Shown piece by piece: positions 1-8,100 of a stretch of 64,000 bases of DNA. The stretch is from IMG/VR virus record IMGVR_UViG_3300001450_000028, positions 1-64,000 of that record, one strand, 5' to 3'. Source of the stretch: a virus. The position numbers were made by a program, and so were the translations under genes. Each line of letters begins with the position of its first letter. Position 1 is the first letter of the stretch. The notes beneath the pieces are model-generated. The model did not search any database. It saw only the letters and a program-made list of their open reading frames with translations, and was not told where the DNA came from.

Positions 1-264
1 ACACATGTATCAGACATTGTTGAAGCAAATATGAAGGCAATTACTGCAGATCCACTTAATACACATGGGCACAAGATATACAATGTTGGGACAGGTAAAA
101 ATTACTCTATCAAAGAAGTCGCAAATATGATTGGTGGCCCAATTAGAAAAATAGATGACCGCCCGGCCGAAGTAAATCAAACTTTAGCTGACATAACAGA
201 AACTATACAGGATTTAGGTTGGACACCAAGATTTAATCTAGAAGACATGATAAATTCCTATTAA
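1..264 (+). CDS. NAD-dependent sugar epimerase/dehydratase, C-terminal fragment
   Basis: The reading frame is open from base 1, so the gene begins upstream of the window. The visible 87 residues start with THVSDIVEAN and continue with YNVGTG, both typical of the C-terminal half of extended short-chain dehydrogenases of the UDP-glucose 4-epimerase/dTDP-glucose dehydratase type. The first matches the 'YVDDVVEA' substrate-domain segment and the second the 'NVGTG' segment. The end of the fragment (DLGWTPRFNLEDMI) fits the usual 'LGW.P...LE.GI' finish. Such enzymes interconvert nucleotide sugars in the cytoplasm. Two glycosyltransferases follow within 2.2 kb, which supports a role in supplying an activated sugar. 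The Rossmann NAD site and the catalytic Tyr-Lys pair lie outside the window, so the exact reaction cannot be read. Confidence 0.8.
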   Translation, partial: THVSDIVEANMKAITADPLNTHGHKIYNVGTGKNYSIKEVANMIGGPIRKIDDRPAEVNQTLADITETIQDLGWTPRFNLEDMINSY

Positions 265-310
265 TGTAAAAATGTAAAAAATATTATATGATTTATGTGC
301 AGGAGTTTTT

Positions 311-1144
311 ATGAGTAATTTTCCAACAGCCAAACCGCACGTATCATTTTCAGAAGTCAAGCACTGGAAAGAATGTCCTTATAGACACAAGTTGATTTAT
401 ATCGACAAAATAGATATGCACAAACCATCACCGTACTTGGACTTCGGAACAGCTGTTCACGAAGGCTGTGAAAACTTACTTGAAGGAAACAGTGTAGATA
501 AAAACAAGTTACTATCTGACATTAGAACAGCTTGGAAAAAATATGATTTTGATAACCCTGAATGGGTAGCAAGTCAACCTGACTGGTATAAAAAGCAGTA
601 TGCACCGCTAGAAGAGTGGTGTAAATGGGCTGAAAATATGTGGGATGAAGTTGTTCCTTTCTTAGATGAAGAGTTTCCAGGGTGGTCAGTTCATGAAGCA
701 GAAGAAGAGCTGTACGAACCAATTCAGAATAAAGATCTTTCTTTCAAGGGTTTTATTGACGGTGTGATCAAAGTACCTAAAAAGAGAGGCAAAGGCTACG
801 AATACTGGATAATTGACTGGAAGACTGCAGGCAAAGGAGGCTGGAACCCTTACAAAAAGCGTGACTTTTTAATGCAGCTTCAGCTTGTTTTATATAAGTT
901 TTACTGGGCTGAAAAACACTCTATCCCGCACAATGAAATAAAATGTGCCTTTGTAACCCTAGGTAGAGGAGCAAAAAAAGGAAAAGTTTGTCAACTTGTA
1001 AAAGTGTCAGCTGGCCCTAAGACACTCGCCAAGGGCGTCAAAATACTTAATAGTATGATTTCAAGTGTTAGAAAAAAGATGTTTTTAAAAAATAGAAACT
1101 CTTGCAAATATTGTCCTTATTTTGAAACAGAACATTGCAGATGA
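311..1144 (+). CDS. PD-(D/E)XK nuclease, Cas4/RecB-like, with probable Fe-S cysteines
   Basis: A 277-residue protein of the PD-(D/E)XK nuclease superfamily (RecB/Cas4/PDDEXK_1 type). Candidate active-site residues are visible in order: His50 (GTAVHEG), Asp150 (GFIDG), Asp169-Trp-Lys171 (DWKT), then a QLQLVLYKF helix matching the conserved motif with Gln and Tyr. One cysteine near the N terminus (Cys22, in ECPYR) and three at the C terminus (Cys265, Cys268, Cys276) match the 1+3 layout of the 4Fe-4S cluster in Cas4 and AddB. It probably trims DNA ends during recombination or replication. The ATG follows a good AGGAG site. No CRISPR genes are nearby, so a phage DNA-metabolism role is more likely than spacer acquisition. 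The family is clear; the role is inferred. Confidence 0.85.
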   Translation: MSNFPTAKPHVSFSEVKHWKECPYRHKLIYIDKIDMHKPSPYLDFGTAVHEGCENLLEGNSVDKNKLLSDIRTAWKKYDFDNPEWVASQPDWYKKQYAPLEEWCKWAENMWDEVVPFLDEEFPGWSVHEAEEELYEPIQNKDLSFKGFIDGVIKVPKKRGKGYEYWIIDWKTAGKGGWNPYKKRDFLMQLQLVLYKFYWAEKHSIPHNEIKCAFVTLGRGAKKGKVCQLVKVSAGPKTLAKGVKILNSMISSVRKKMFLKNRNSCKYCPYFETEHCR

Positions 1145-1145
1145 T

Positions 1146-1174
1146 TTAACCTAAAATTATTTTTGTGTTATAAT
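1146..1174 (+). promoter_or_regulatory. Candidate sigma70-type promoter with extended -10
   Basis: In the 46-base gap before the first glycosyltransferase there is a TTAACC box (1146-1151), a 17-base spacer and TATAAT (1169-1174) preceded by TGT, that is, an extended -10. The ATG is at 1191. This looks like a host-polymerase promoter and would give a very short leader. Confidence 0.5.
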
Positions 1175-1190
1175 AATTTTTGAGGTATTC

Positions 1191-2444
1191 ATGAATAAGA
1201 AAAAGTTTAAAGTTCTTGTTCTTTCTGATCACGCATTATCAACTAGTGGTGTTGGAACGCAAACAAGACATTTAATTAATGGACTATTGAAGAAAGGCTG
1301 TTGGTCGTTTAGACAGTTTGGCGCAGCAATTAAGCACACTAATTACGACACAGTCGTTGTCAATGAAGATTTTATTATCAAACCTATTGACGGTTTTGGT
1401 AATCCAGACTTAATAAGGGTGACTTTAGCAACAGAGAAACCTGACTTAGTTTTTATCTTTACTGACCCTAGATTTTTTACTTGGCTTTTTGATATTGAAG
1501 ATGAGATTCATCAAGTTTGTCCAATTGTATGGTGGCATGTTTGGGACAATTACCCGTATCCTAAGTTCAACAACCAATATTATGCAGCAACAGATACCAT
1601 AAATTGCCATTCTCACATGACGTACACAATGATTAGTGAAGAAGGCACACACGCAGAAAAGACAAACTTTATTCCTCACGCAATACCTGGTGATATATTT
1701 CATCCTATTTCTAGTGAACTTCGAAAAGAAAATAAAGTTGCACTTTTTGGTGAGTCTAAAAAAGACGCGTTTGTAGGTATGTGGGTAAATAGAAATGCTA
1801 AAAGAAAAAGACCCAATGACATACTTTTAACATGGAGTATATTTCTTAAAAATCTTGAGAAAGAAAAAGGTCACAGAAATGCAATTTTAATAATGCATAC
1901 AGAGCCTACAGACTCAGAAGGACCTAATCTATTTGAGACATCAAAAGAACTAGGGTTAGAAGACACTGTATTCTTTTCAAGGGAAAGAATTGACTTTGAT
2001 AAGATGAATATTCTATACAATATAAGTGATTTTTGTATTACGATGTCCTACGCAGAAGGGTTTGGTCTGTCAACTTTAGAATCAATGATGACAGGTACAC
2101 CTATAATTTCGCCTACAACAGGCGGTCTAACACGACAAGTTGTAGACTTCAGAGATCAAACAGAAAATGGTGTTGCTATGCCTGTAGAACTTAAGACTCT
2201 TGTGGGTAGTCAAGGAGTTCCTTACATATATGAAGATTATGTAAGTTGTGATACAGCTGCAGAAGCAATTATGAAGATAAATAACTTAAGCAAGTATGAA
2301 AAAGAACTACTAGATGAGAAAGTTTTAAATTATTCAAAAGAAGCATTTAATTATCAAACTACTGTAGACTTGTGGCATAAAAGCATGATAGACACTATTG
2401 AAAACTTTAAAAATTACAAAACATGGGAAAAATTCACTTTTTGA
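1191..2444 (+). CDS. Glycosyltransferase, GT-B fold (GT4-like)
   Basis: A 417-residue GT-B glycosyltransferase. The N-terminal Rossmann domain has the acceptor-side glycine loop (SGVGTQTRHL near residue 18). The C-terminal domain carries the donor-binding EX7E motif, Glu289 to Glu297 in EGFGLSTLE, followed by GTPIISPTTGG. Both features are typical of retaining GT4-type enzymes using nucleotide-sugar donors. The acceptor cannot be read; phage enzymes of this type modify DNA bases, virion proteins or host surface sugars. The second glycosyltransferase starts 8 bases downstream, and the partial epimerase upstream points to one sugar pathway. The ATG follows a TGAGGT site and a candidate promoter. 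There is no signal peptide, so it is cytoplasmic. Confidence 0.85.
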   Translation: MNKKKFKVLVLSDHALSTSGVGTQTRHLINGLLKKGCWSFRQFGAAIKHTNYDTVVVNEDFIIKPIDGFGNPDLIRVTLATEKPDLVFIFTDPRFFTWLFDIEDEIHQVCPIVWWHVWDNYPYPKFNNQYYAATDTINCHSHMTYTMISEEGTHAEKTNFIPHAIPGDIFHPISSELRKENKVALFGESKKDAFVGMWVNRNAKRKRPNDILLTWSIFLKNLEKEKGHRNAILIMHTEPTDSEGPNLFETSKELGLEDTVFFSRERIDFDKMNILYNISDFCITMSYAEGFGLSTLESMMTGTPIISPTTGGLTRQVVDFRDQTENGVAMPVELKTLVGSQGVPYIYEDYVSCDTAAEAIMKINNLSKYEKELLDEKVLNYSKEAFNYQTTVDLWHKSMIDTIENFKNYKTWEKFTF

Positions 2445-2451
2445 GGAATAA

Positions 2452-3627
2452 ATGAAAAATATACTTTTAAGAGCACCTTTGCTTACAAATAGCGGCTATG
2501 GTGTACATTCTAGACAGCTTTTTGAGTGGTTAAGTGAAAAAAAAGATGTATCGCTGCATGTAGAGTGCTTAAAGTGGGGATTGACTTCTTGGGTCGTCAA
2601 CGGAAGCACAGAAGGTGGCTTATTTAACAGAATAATGTCTTGTTCAGCAGAGTTAAGAAAAAAATATGACATAACCTACCAAGTTCAATTACCTGATGAG
2701 TGGGATGAAAGCTTAGGAAGCTTTAATGTAGGTGTAACTGCTCTCGTAGAAACTGATAAGTGCAATCCTGCCTGGCTAGAAAAAATCAATGCCATGGATC
2801 AAGTAATCGTACCTTCTAATTTTACTAAAAAGATAATAGAAGATACTTTTGGAAATAAATTAAATAAAAGTATATATGTTGTTCCTGAGTGGTATAACCA
2901 AAATATAAACTTACAAAAAAATCAACTTTCAAAACTTCGTGATGACAGATTTGAATTTGATACTAGTTTTAATTTATTGACTGTTGGTACTCTAACCTCT
3001 GGCGACACTAGTTGTGATAGAAAAAATCTAGTAAATACAATTGCATGGGCACTTGAAGCTTTTGATGGAAATCCTGACGTCGGAATAGTTGTCAAGACGT
3101 GCTTAGGTAAAAGCTCAATTAGTGACAGAGAAATGACATGTAATGTAATACAGCAGATAACAAACGCATTCAGAGCTTCTAGTTTTCCTAAAATTCATTT
3201 AATACATGGCAATATGTCTTCAGAAGAAGTAGCTGCACTATTTAGATCTAAAAACATACATGGCTACATAACTGCAACCAGGGGTGAAGGTTATGGTCTG
3301 CCGTTAGTAGACGCAGCTGCATCTGGAATACCAGTTGTTGCAACAAATTGGTCAGGCCACTTGGACTTTTTAAATGATAAATTTTTAAAAGTTGACTACT
3401 CTCTTGTAGAAATCCCAAGCGAAAGAATAGACGGAAGAATATTTACCAAAGATACAAGGTGGGCTGAACCTGACAAGAACAGCTTTATAGAGCAGGTCAA
3501 GTATCTTAAAGAAAATTATAAAAAATGTTTAGATACATCTGCAAGTCTAAGAAAAAATATTAAAAAGAAGCTTACCAAACAAAAAGTATGTAAAAACTAT
3601 GAAAAATTATTTAAAGAGATTATTTAG
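2452..3627 (+). CDS. Glycosyltransferase, GT-B fold (GT4-like), second copy
   Basis: A 391-residue GT-B glycosyltransferase in tandem with the preceding one. It shares the start architecture (NSGYGVHSRQL near residue 14) and has the donor motif EGYGLPLVD (Glu279 to Asp287) followed by SGIPVVATNWSGH. The second acidic residue of the EX7E motif is Asp, which some GT4 enzymes tolerate. The two proteins look like diverged relatives rather than a recent duplication. They may add successive sugars, or act on different acceptors. The ATG follows GAGGA at good spacing. Substrate and product are unknown. Confidence 0.8.
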   Translation: MKNILLRAPLLTNSGYGVHSRQLFEWLSEKKDVSLHVECLKWGLTSWVVNGSTEGGLFNRIMSCSAELRKKYDITYQVQLPDEWDESLGSFNVGVTALVETDKCNPAWLEKINAMDQVIVPSNFTKKIIEDTFGNKLNKSIYVVPEWYNQNINLQKNQLSKLRDDRFEFDTSFNLLTVGTLTSGDTSCDRKNLVNTIAWALEAFDGNPDVGIVVKTCLGKSSISDREMTCNVIQQITNAFRASSFPKIHLIHGNMSSEEVAALFRSKNIHGYITATRGEGYGLPLVDAAASGIPVVATNWSGHLDFLNDKFLKVDYSLVEIPSERIDGRIFTKDTRWAEPDKNSFIEQVKYLKENYKKCLDTSASLRKNIKKKLTKQKVCKNYEKLFKEII

Positions 3628-3629
3628 AT

Positions 3630-3941
3630 ATGGTTATAGAGTATATACTTATATCTTGTGTTCTATTGCTTTTGATTCTGCTCACTTTTGTTTCTTACAA
3701 GCTTTTTAAATTTTCAATGATAATTATAGAATTTGAAGACAATATTGAAGAATGTCTAGATTTATTAGACAAAAAATATTCTTCAATATCTGAAGTTCTT
3801 GAAATTCCTGTTTTTTTTGATTCTATTGAAGTTAGAAAAGTAATAAATGATATAAATGCTTGCAAAGATTCCTTGGTTGTAGTAGCTAATAAACTTACAA
3901 AAAATACAAGGAGTGAAATTGAACTTAAAGAAAAAAATTAG
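3630..3941 (+). CDS. Small single-span membrane protein
   Basis: A 103-residue protein with one strong N-terminal hydrophobic span (about residues 3-23, rich in Leu/Ile/Val), followed by a soluble, mostly helical tail with several acidic residues. The layout suggests an inner-membrane anchor with a short cytoplasmic or periplasmic domain. It begins 2 bases after the second glycosyltransferase and overlaps the next gene by 29 bases. I do not recognise the family. Small membrane proteins like this can be lysis accessories (spanin or antiholin types) or superinfection-exclusion proteins, but there is no lipobox and no lysis gene beside it. Confidence 0.55.
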   Translation: MVIEYILISCVLLLLILLTFVSYKLFKFSMIIIEFEDNIEECLDLLDKKYSSISEVLEIPVFFDSIEVRKVINDINACKDSLVVVANKLTKNTRSEIELKEKN

Positions 3942-4644
3942 AAGAAAAAGCAAGAAACCTTACTTTGGAAAACATGTTCATGAATCTGTTGTTGACTTTC
4001 AAGAAACTAAATGTCAAGAAGAGCGACACGAAATATATGAGGTTCATATAAGAAATGCTTTTGAGAAGCTGTCAGAAAACCTAATATATATTTATGGTTT
4101 TAGCAGAGATGCAGAGCATTTTAAAATACTTAAATCAGACTGCGTTTCATTTTTGTATGAAACGCTTGAAAAGTTTGATGCAAGTAAAGGGAGTAAAGCA
4201 TTTTCTTATTTTAATGTTTGTGCCAAAAATCACTTACTTGCAAAAGCTAAGAAAACTCAAAAAAGAAAAATAAGAAATATATCTTTGAGCGATATAACAA
4301 CTATGAGTAGAGTTGAAAAAACTATGGTAGAAAGCCATAGTGTAATTCCGTCACCCGATGATCTATTCATTAGAACAGAAGACAAAGAAATTCTTAAAGA
4401 AATGCTTCAAAAAATAAGAGTCAAAGTATCAAATGAAAATGAAAAAGTCTGCATATCAGCAATCATTACTCTTTTTGACAATATTGAAGAACTAGAGTTT
4501 CTTAACAAGCGCGCAGTTTTTGTCTATCTAAGAGAAATATCTGGATTAAATCCAAAACAGTTAAGTGTAGCACTTTCAAGCATAAGAAAACACTACAGGG
4601 AGATAGTTAAATCGGACGACTTGTTTATGCTTTTTGGATCTTAA
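3913..4644 (+). CDS. Probable late-transcription sigma factor (T4 gp55-like)
   Basis: A 243-residue basic protein. Around residues 87-100 it reads KFDASKGSKAFSYF, followed by an AKNHLL helix and a run of lysines. This is the sigma-70 region 2 core signature (FD...G..F..YA) in the shortened form used by T4 gp55 and its cyanophage relatives, which direct RNA polymerase to late promoters. A C-terminal helical region (LNPKQLSVALSSIRKHYREI) resembles a helix-turn-helix. The start is uncertain: GTG at 3913 directly abuts AAGGAG, while TTG at 3919 sits at ideal spacing from the same site. It overlaps the preceding gene by 29 bases. The assignment rests on motif pattern and size; an alternative is another small DNA-binding protein. 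Confidence 0.6.
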   Translation: MKLNLKKKIRRKSKKPYFGKHVHESVVDFQETKCQEERHEIYEVHIRNAFEKLSENLIYIYGFSRDAEHFKILKSDCVSFLYETLEKFDASKGSKAFSYFNVCAKNHLLAKAKKTQKRKIRNISLSDITTMSRVEKTMVESHSVIPSPDDLFIRTEDKEILKEMLQKIRVKVSNENEKVCISAIITLFDNIEELEFLNKRAVFVYLREISGLNPKQLSVALSSIRKHYREIVKSDDLFMLFGS

Positions 4645-4645
4645 A

Positions 4646-4981
4646 ATGAATAAAAAAACAACTGAGGATAAAATAAAAGACTTTTCAGACCTTCTTGACT
4701 CTTTAGAAAGTACAGAAGACAAAAAGAAGCTATTGTGGAAAGATGCCTATAAAAATGCATTAGATGATAGAGAAACTGCTTCAATACTAGTTGACGATCT
4801 TTTACTCAACATACAAGGTAATTTAAGTAACCATCAACAATTTGGCACGCTAATGACAAAATACCTTGAAAGAATGTCAAAGTCTAATGATCAAATTTTA
4901 AAGCTTGCTGAATTAATATCAAAAGAAGATACTGAAAATACAATATCAGCTGATGATATTTTTGAGGAAATTCAACAATGA
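4646..4981 (+). CDS. Probable terminase small subunit (T4 gp16-like)
   Basis: A 111-residue helical, acidic protein starting at ATG 4646; a TTG at 4634 would add four residues but lies inside the previous gene. The central pattern FGTLMTKYLERMSKSNDQIL followed by KLAEL resembles the T4 gp16 oligomerisation segment '[22 protein letters not shown]' as I remember it, including the preceding helix and a His about two residues upstream. gp16 forms a ring that recognises packaging DNA and regulates the gp17 motor. Here it lies 40 kb from the large subunit and directly after the probable sigma factor. The next gene overlaps its stop by ATGA. The call rests on short, visually aligned similarity. Confidence 0.5.
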   Translation: MNKKTTEDKIKDFSDLLDSLESTEDKKKLLWKDAYKNALDDRETASILVDDLLLNIQGNLSNHQQFGTLMTKYLERMSKSNDQILKLAELISKEDTENTISADDIFEEIQQ

Positions 4982-6594
4982 GCATTAGAAGAAGACTTTT
5001 CAATAGAGGCGATGTGTCTGAAGATGACAAGCCTCAAGTAAGCGAAAGTCAAATCAAAGGAAACGTTTTTTTAAAAGCTGTTGTAAGAGAAGTAATATCT
5101 AATCCGATAGACTATTTTTCTAGAAATGTAATAGATGATGAGGGTAATGAAGTATCTGATGTAACAGTTGAAGATGTTGAAACAACAGCTGTAAGAGGCA
5201 ATCAAAATATTTCTAAAAAGTTTGCAAATAGCGAGGCTGTTTCATTTGTTGTTCAAAATTCTATATCTGCTACGCTAGTAAAAGATTTTAAAAATACCGG
5301 ATCTAATCCTTCTGCATATCTTTGTATGCCTTTTTTCCCTCAACATTTATCGCTACCTGTAAAACCAGGTGAATATGTATGGGTTTATAGAGCTGCTGAT
5401 GGAGTATATTACTGGCTTTGTAGAATATCAACAGTTAGGCAGGTAGATGATGTAAATTTTACTCACTTACCTAGAAGTGGAGTTGTAGAAAAAAATCATA
5501 AAAAAACACAAGACCAAAGCTTATTTTACAACTTTTCTCCTGTTCATGGGTTTGCAGGCGCACCTGGAAAGCTATTTGACAATATAGCTAAAAATTCTAT
5601 TGCGTATAGGGAAGAATTCACAGGCGAAGTTGTACCAAGAATGGTAAAAGACTGTAGTGACTTACTTATCCAGGGTTCTAATAACGCTCATATTCTTTTA
5701 GGCAAAGAAAAATTTGAGGATGCATCTACTACAGTAGCGCCTGAAGAAATGACGCCTCACGAAAATAGTGATGTAAACGAAAATAGAAAGCCTCTTTCTC
5801 CTGCCATTGATATATGTGTACTAAGAAAAGCAAGAGAACTTTTTGATTTAAAAAATAACATAGCCTCAGACAAAAGCAGTGTTATAGCTGAAACCTTTGA
5901 AGGTGAAGCTCATTCAGGTGAAGGTTCAGGGCTGTCTGCTGCAGCCGGCAGAGGTACAAAAGAAAGGGCAGGTTTAAGGTATTTTGAATTAGAAAAAGCA
6001 AGAGAGTCCTTAGAAGCCACAGTTGCTAAAGAAATATTTACTCAAGAATTTATTGACTCTGACATTTATAATTGCATTGCTAGAATTTATATGACCAATG
6101 CAAGTACAATCGATGATCTTCTTTTTATTCCTGACATTGAAGGCGAAAATTCCTCATCACCCCAGGATGTTTTAGGATTAGGAAACTACGGAGCGATGGT
6201 TGCGCTAGGTGCGAATACACGCATAGTCGGGACTGAGACAGTTAAGATACAGAATATTGTAGGTTCTAGTGGTATACAATTTACACCCGCAGGAGACGTT
6301 ATTATACACGGCAACAGAGCAGGTGGTGCAAAAATTGTTCTAGAGGCAGAAGGAGATATTAGAATTGTGCCCGGCGACGCAGGCATAGTAAAGATTGGCG
6401 CATCAGAAACAAATGAAGATTTTATGTTTGTTCCTGTTGGTGCAAGCCTAGACTTTACAACACCAAGTACTGACTCGGGATACGTTGGAAATACTGAGCA
6501 AATTATGACAACAGCAGGAGGACTATTAGCAGCCCCAGATCCCTTGGGACCTCATGGTACGCCAGTTTATTCAACAAAAGTAAAATTATATTGA
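4978..6594 (+). CDS. Baseplate central hub/spike protein (gp5/VgrG-like, no lysozyme)
   Basis: A 538-residue protein. Residues about 70-160 look like an OB-fold or gp27/gp5-type domain (PGEYVWVYRAADGVYYWLCRI). The last 150 residues contain short repeating beta strands (TETVKIQN, AGDVIIHGN, GDIRIVPGD, GIVKIGAS), the pattern of the triple beta-helix needle in gp5 and VgrG spikes. It would form the membrane-piercing tip under the tail tube. The T4 gp5 lysozyme domain is not recognisable between the OB and helix regions. It overlaps the previous stop (ATGA) behind GAGGA and leads the baseplate operon, which fits the role. The C-terminal repeats are visible; the hub assignment is inferred. Confidence 0.6.
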   Translation: MSIRRRLFNRGDVSEDDKPQVSESQIKGNVFLKAVVREVISNPIDYFSRNVIDDEGNEVSDVTVEDVETTAVRGNQNISKKFANSEAVSFVVQNSISATLVKDFKNTGSNPSAYLCMPFFPQHLSLPVKPGEYVWVYRAADGVYYWLCRISTVRQVDDVNFTHLPRSGVVEKNHKKTQDQSLFYNFSPVHGFAGAPGKLFDNIAKNSIAYREEFTGEVVPRMVKDCSDLLIQGSNNAHILLGKEKFEDASTTVAPEEMTPHENSDVNENRKPLSPAIDICVLRKARELFDLKNNIASDKSSVIAETFEGEAHSGEGSGLSAAAGRGTKERAGLRYFELEKARESLEATVAKEIFTQEFIDSDIYNCIARIYMTNASTIDDLLFIPDIEGENSSSPQDVLGLGNYGAMVALGANTRIVGTETVKIQNIVGSSGIQFTPAGDVIIHGNRAGGAKIVLEAEGDIRIVPGDAGIVKIGASETNEDFMFVPVGASLDFTTPSTDSGYVGNTEQIMTTAGGLLAAPDPLGPHGTPVYSTKVKLY

Positions 6595-6601
6595 GGATTA
6601 T

Positions 6602-7540
6602 ATGGGAACTCTTTTAAACTTTCTACCGGATGATGATGCTGAATTAGAAGCAAGTTTTAAGCTTAGCACACAAGATACCTTAGAAAACGGAATACCTGAG
6701 ATTGTTGGTATCCCTATAGGTCCGGAACTGCCTATGACGGAGTATGCAGGAGCCCAGGCCAGTGCTATTAAAGATGCAGAAGATATGGGCATTTTTTCAA
6801 AAGCATACGCACAGACAATAAAAGCAATAGACAAGGCACTACCACCGGGAATACTTTCTCCTCCTATTTTTGACCCTACTTTTGTTATAGATATTGATCC
6901 ATTTTTTGAATTTTTAATATCAGTAGGCATAGAAAATCCACTAGAGTGGTTTACAGAAAACTATCCACAAGTTTTAGAAATTGACCCGATAGCAATAACT
7001 GATATGGCACAGTGCAAAAATCAAAAGTTTGCTGAAGAAATGAATAAAATAGATTCTTCAATTAACGTCGACGAAGCTAAAGAAGCTGCAGAAAAAATTT
7101 GTGGCTTTACCATGCCTAGTTTTGCACTACCTGTCTTTGACTTTGAAATGCCTGATTTTGGGCTACCTGATCTTTTACCCATAGAACTGTTTGCCTTTCC
7201 TAATTTTCAAATACCGCAAATTAATTGGGCAATAAACTTTACTCTTTTAGAGCTTATTGAAATAATCAAAGCTTTATTGACTAAGATAGGAGACTTAATT
7301 TTAGCAATTATTCAAGGGGTAGTAGCGCTTATAAAGTTTATTGTTGAGTTTATTATTCAATCTTTGTTTGCATTAATATTGCCACTGTTAGGCCCACTAG
7401 GTGAGGCAATACTCTTTATGGCAAATCTAGTAACTTTTCTGTTTAAAGTTATTGCTGCATTCATTGTTGCACTTGTCGGCCATATAATTGGTGACGGATT
7501 AGTAACAGTGTTAGTCGCTTCTATGCTCGGTTTAGCATAA
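6602..7540 (+). CDS. Baseplate-operon protein with hydrophobic multi-span C terminus
   Basis: A 312-residue protein I cannot assign to a family. Residues 1-200 are soluble, Pro/Asp/Phe-rich, with short repeated strands (PSFALPVFDFEMPDFGLPD). From about residue 207 to the end it is almost continuously hydrophobic, with three to four segments long enough to cross a membrane and Gly-rich breaks. It sits between the spike gene and gp25, in the same operon, with a GAGGA site. A virion protein with membrane spans at the tail tip could form the channel through which DNA crosses the inner membrane. That is inference; a hydrophobic oligomerisation core inside the baseplate is also possible. Confidence 0.55.
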   Translation: MGTLLNFLPDDDAELEASFKLSTQDTLENGIPEIVGIPIGPELPMTEYAGAQASAIKDAEDMGIFSKAYAQTIKAIDKALPPGILSPPIFDPTFVIDIDPFFEFLISVGIENPLEWFTENYPQVLEIDPIAITDMAQCKNQKFAEEMNKIDSSINVDEAKEAAEKICGFTMPSFALPVFDFEMPDFGLPDLLPIELFAFPNFQIPQINWAINFTLLELIEIIKALLTKIGDLILAIIQGVVALIKFIVEFIIQSLFALILPLLGPLGEAILFMANLVTFLFKVIAAFIVALVGHIIGDGLVTVLVASMLGLA

Positions 7541-7600
7541 GATGCGGTAAATTCGAATAATATTTTTTTTTAAAGCATAATTACTACCGGAGGTATAGTT

Positions 7601-8098
7601 TTGGCATCATTTAGTTTTAAAAGCTCCGGAACGAGAGTAGACGATAGCGTCAATAATAAAGACAAAGAGTTGTCCTTAAATAATCAAACGGTAGGAATTA
7701 AAACTCCTTTGACAAACTTTAGGGGCAACCAGATATTTGATATGCATAATGATTTTATAGATCAAATAAAGGATAATTTAAGAAACTTGCTACTTACAAA
7801 CAGAGGCGAAAGATTAGGTCTTTATAACTTTGGAACAAACCTTTCGGAGCTTGTATTTGAGTATCAAAACAGAAAAGACTTTACTCAAGAAATAACTAAA
7901 AGAATTATAGAGAGTACAAAAATATACATACCCGCTATTGAAATTGACAATATTGAAGTAATAAAAACAGAAAAAAGTAATAAATTTGAACTTAACAAAA
8001 GAGGTCTTGCAGGAGTCAACTTAAGAGTAGATTTTAGCATTCCAGTTGCAAGAGTTACAAATCAAAGCATTGCTGTAGAATTAAATCCTGGAGGTTAA
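7601..8098 (+). CDS. Baseplate wedge protein, gp25-like
   Basis: A 165-residue protein of the GPW/gp25 family. The diagnostic stretch is around residues 45-110: a helix ending LRNLLLTNRGER, then LGLYNFGTNLSELVFE, and later IPAIEIDNIEV. gp25 joins the inner baseplate to the first sheath ring and may act as the sheath-polymerisation trigger. The start is TTG at 7601, placed 7 bases after a strong CCGGAGG site, and no ATG is better placed. It opens the wedge cluster and is followed 3 bases later by gp6. Confidence 0.9.
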   Translation: MASFSFKSSGTRVDDSVNNKDKELSLNNQTVGIKTPLTNFRGNQIFDMHNDFIDQIKDNLRNLLLTNRGERLGLYNFGTNLSELVFEYQNRKDFTQEITKRIIESTKIYIPAIEIDNIEVIKTEKSNKFELNKRGLAGVNLRVDFSIPVARVTNQSIAVELNPGG

Positions 8099-8100
8099 AA

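Noticed and set aside
311-1144. CRISPR-Cas system suggested by the Cas4-like nuclease
   Set aside because: No repeat-spacer array, Cas1, Cas2 or effector gene is visible anywhere in the window.
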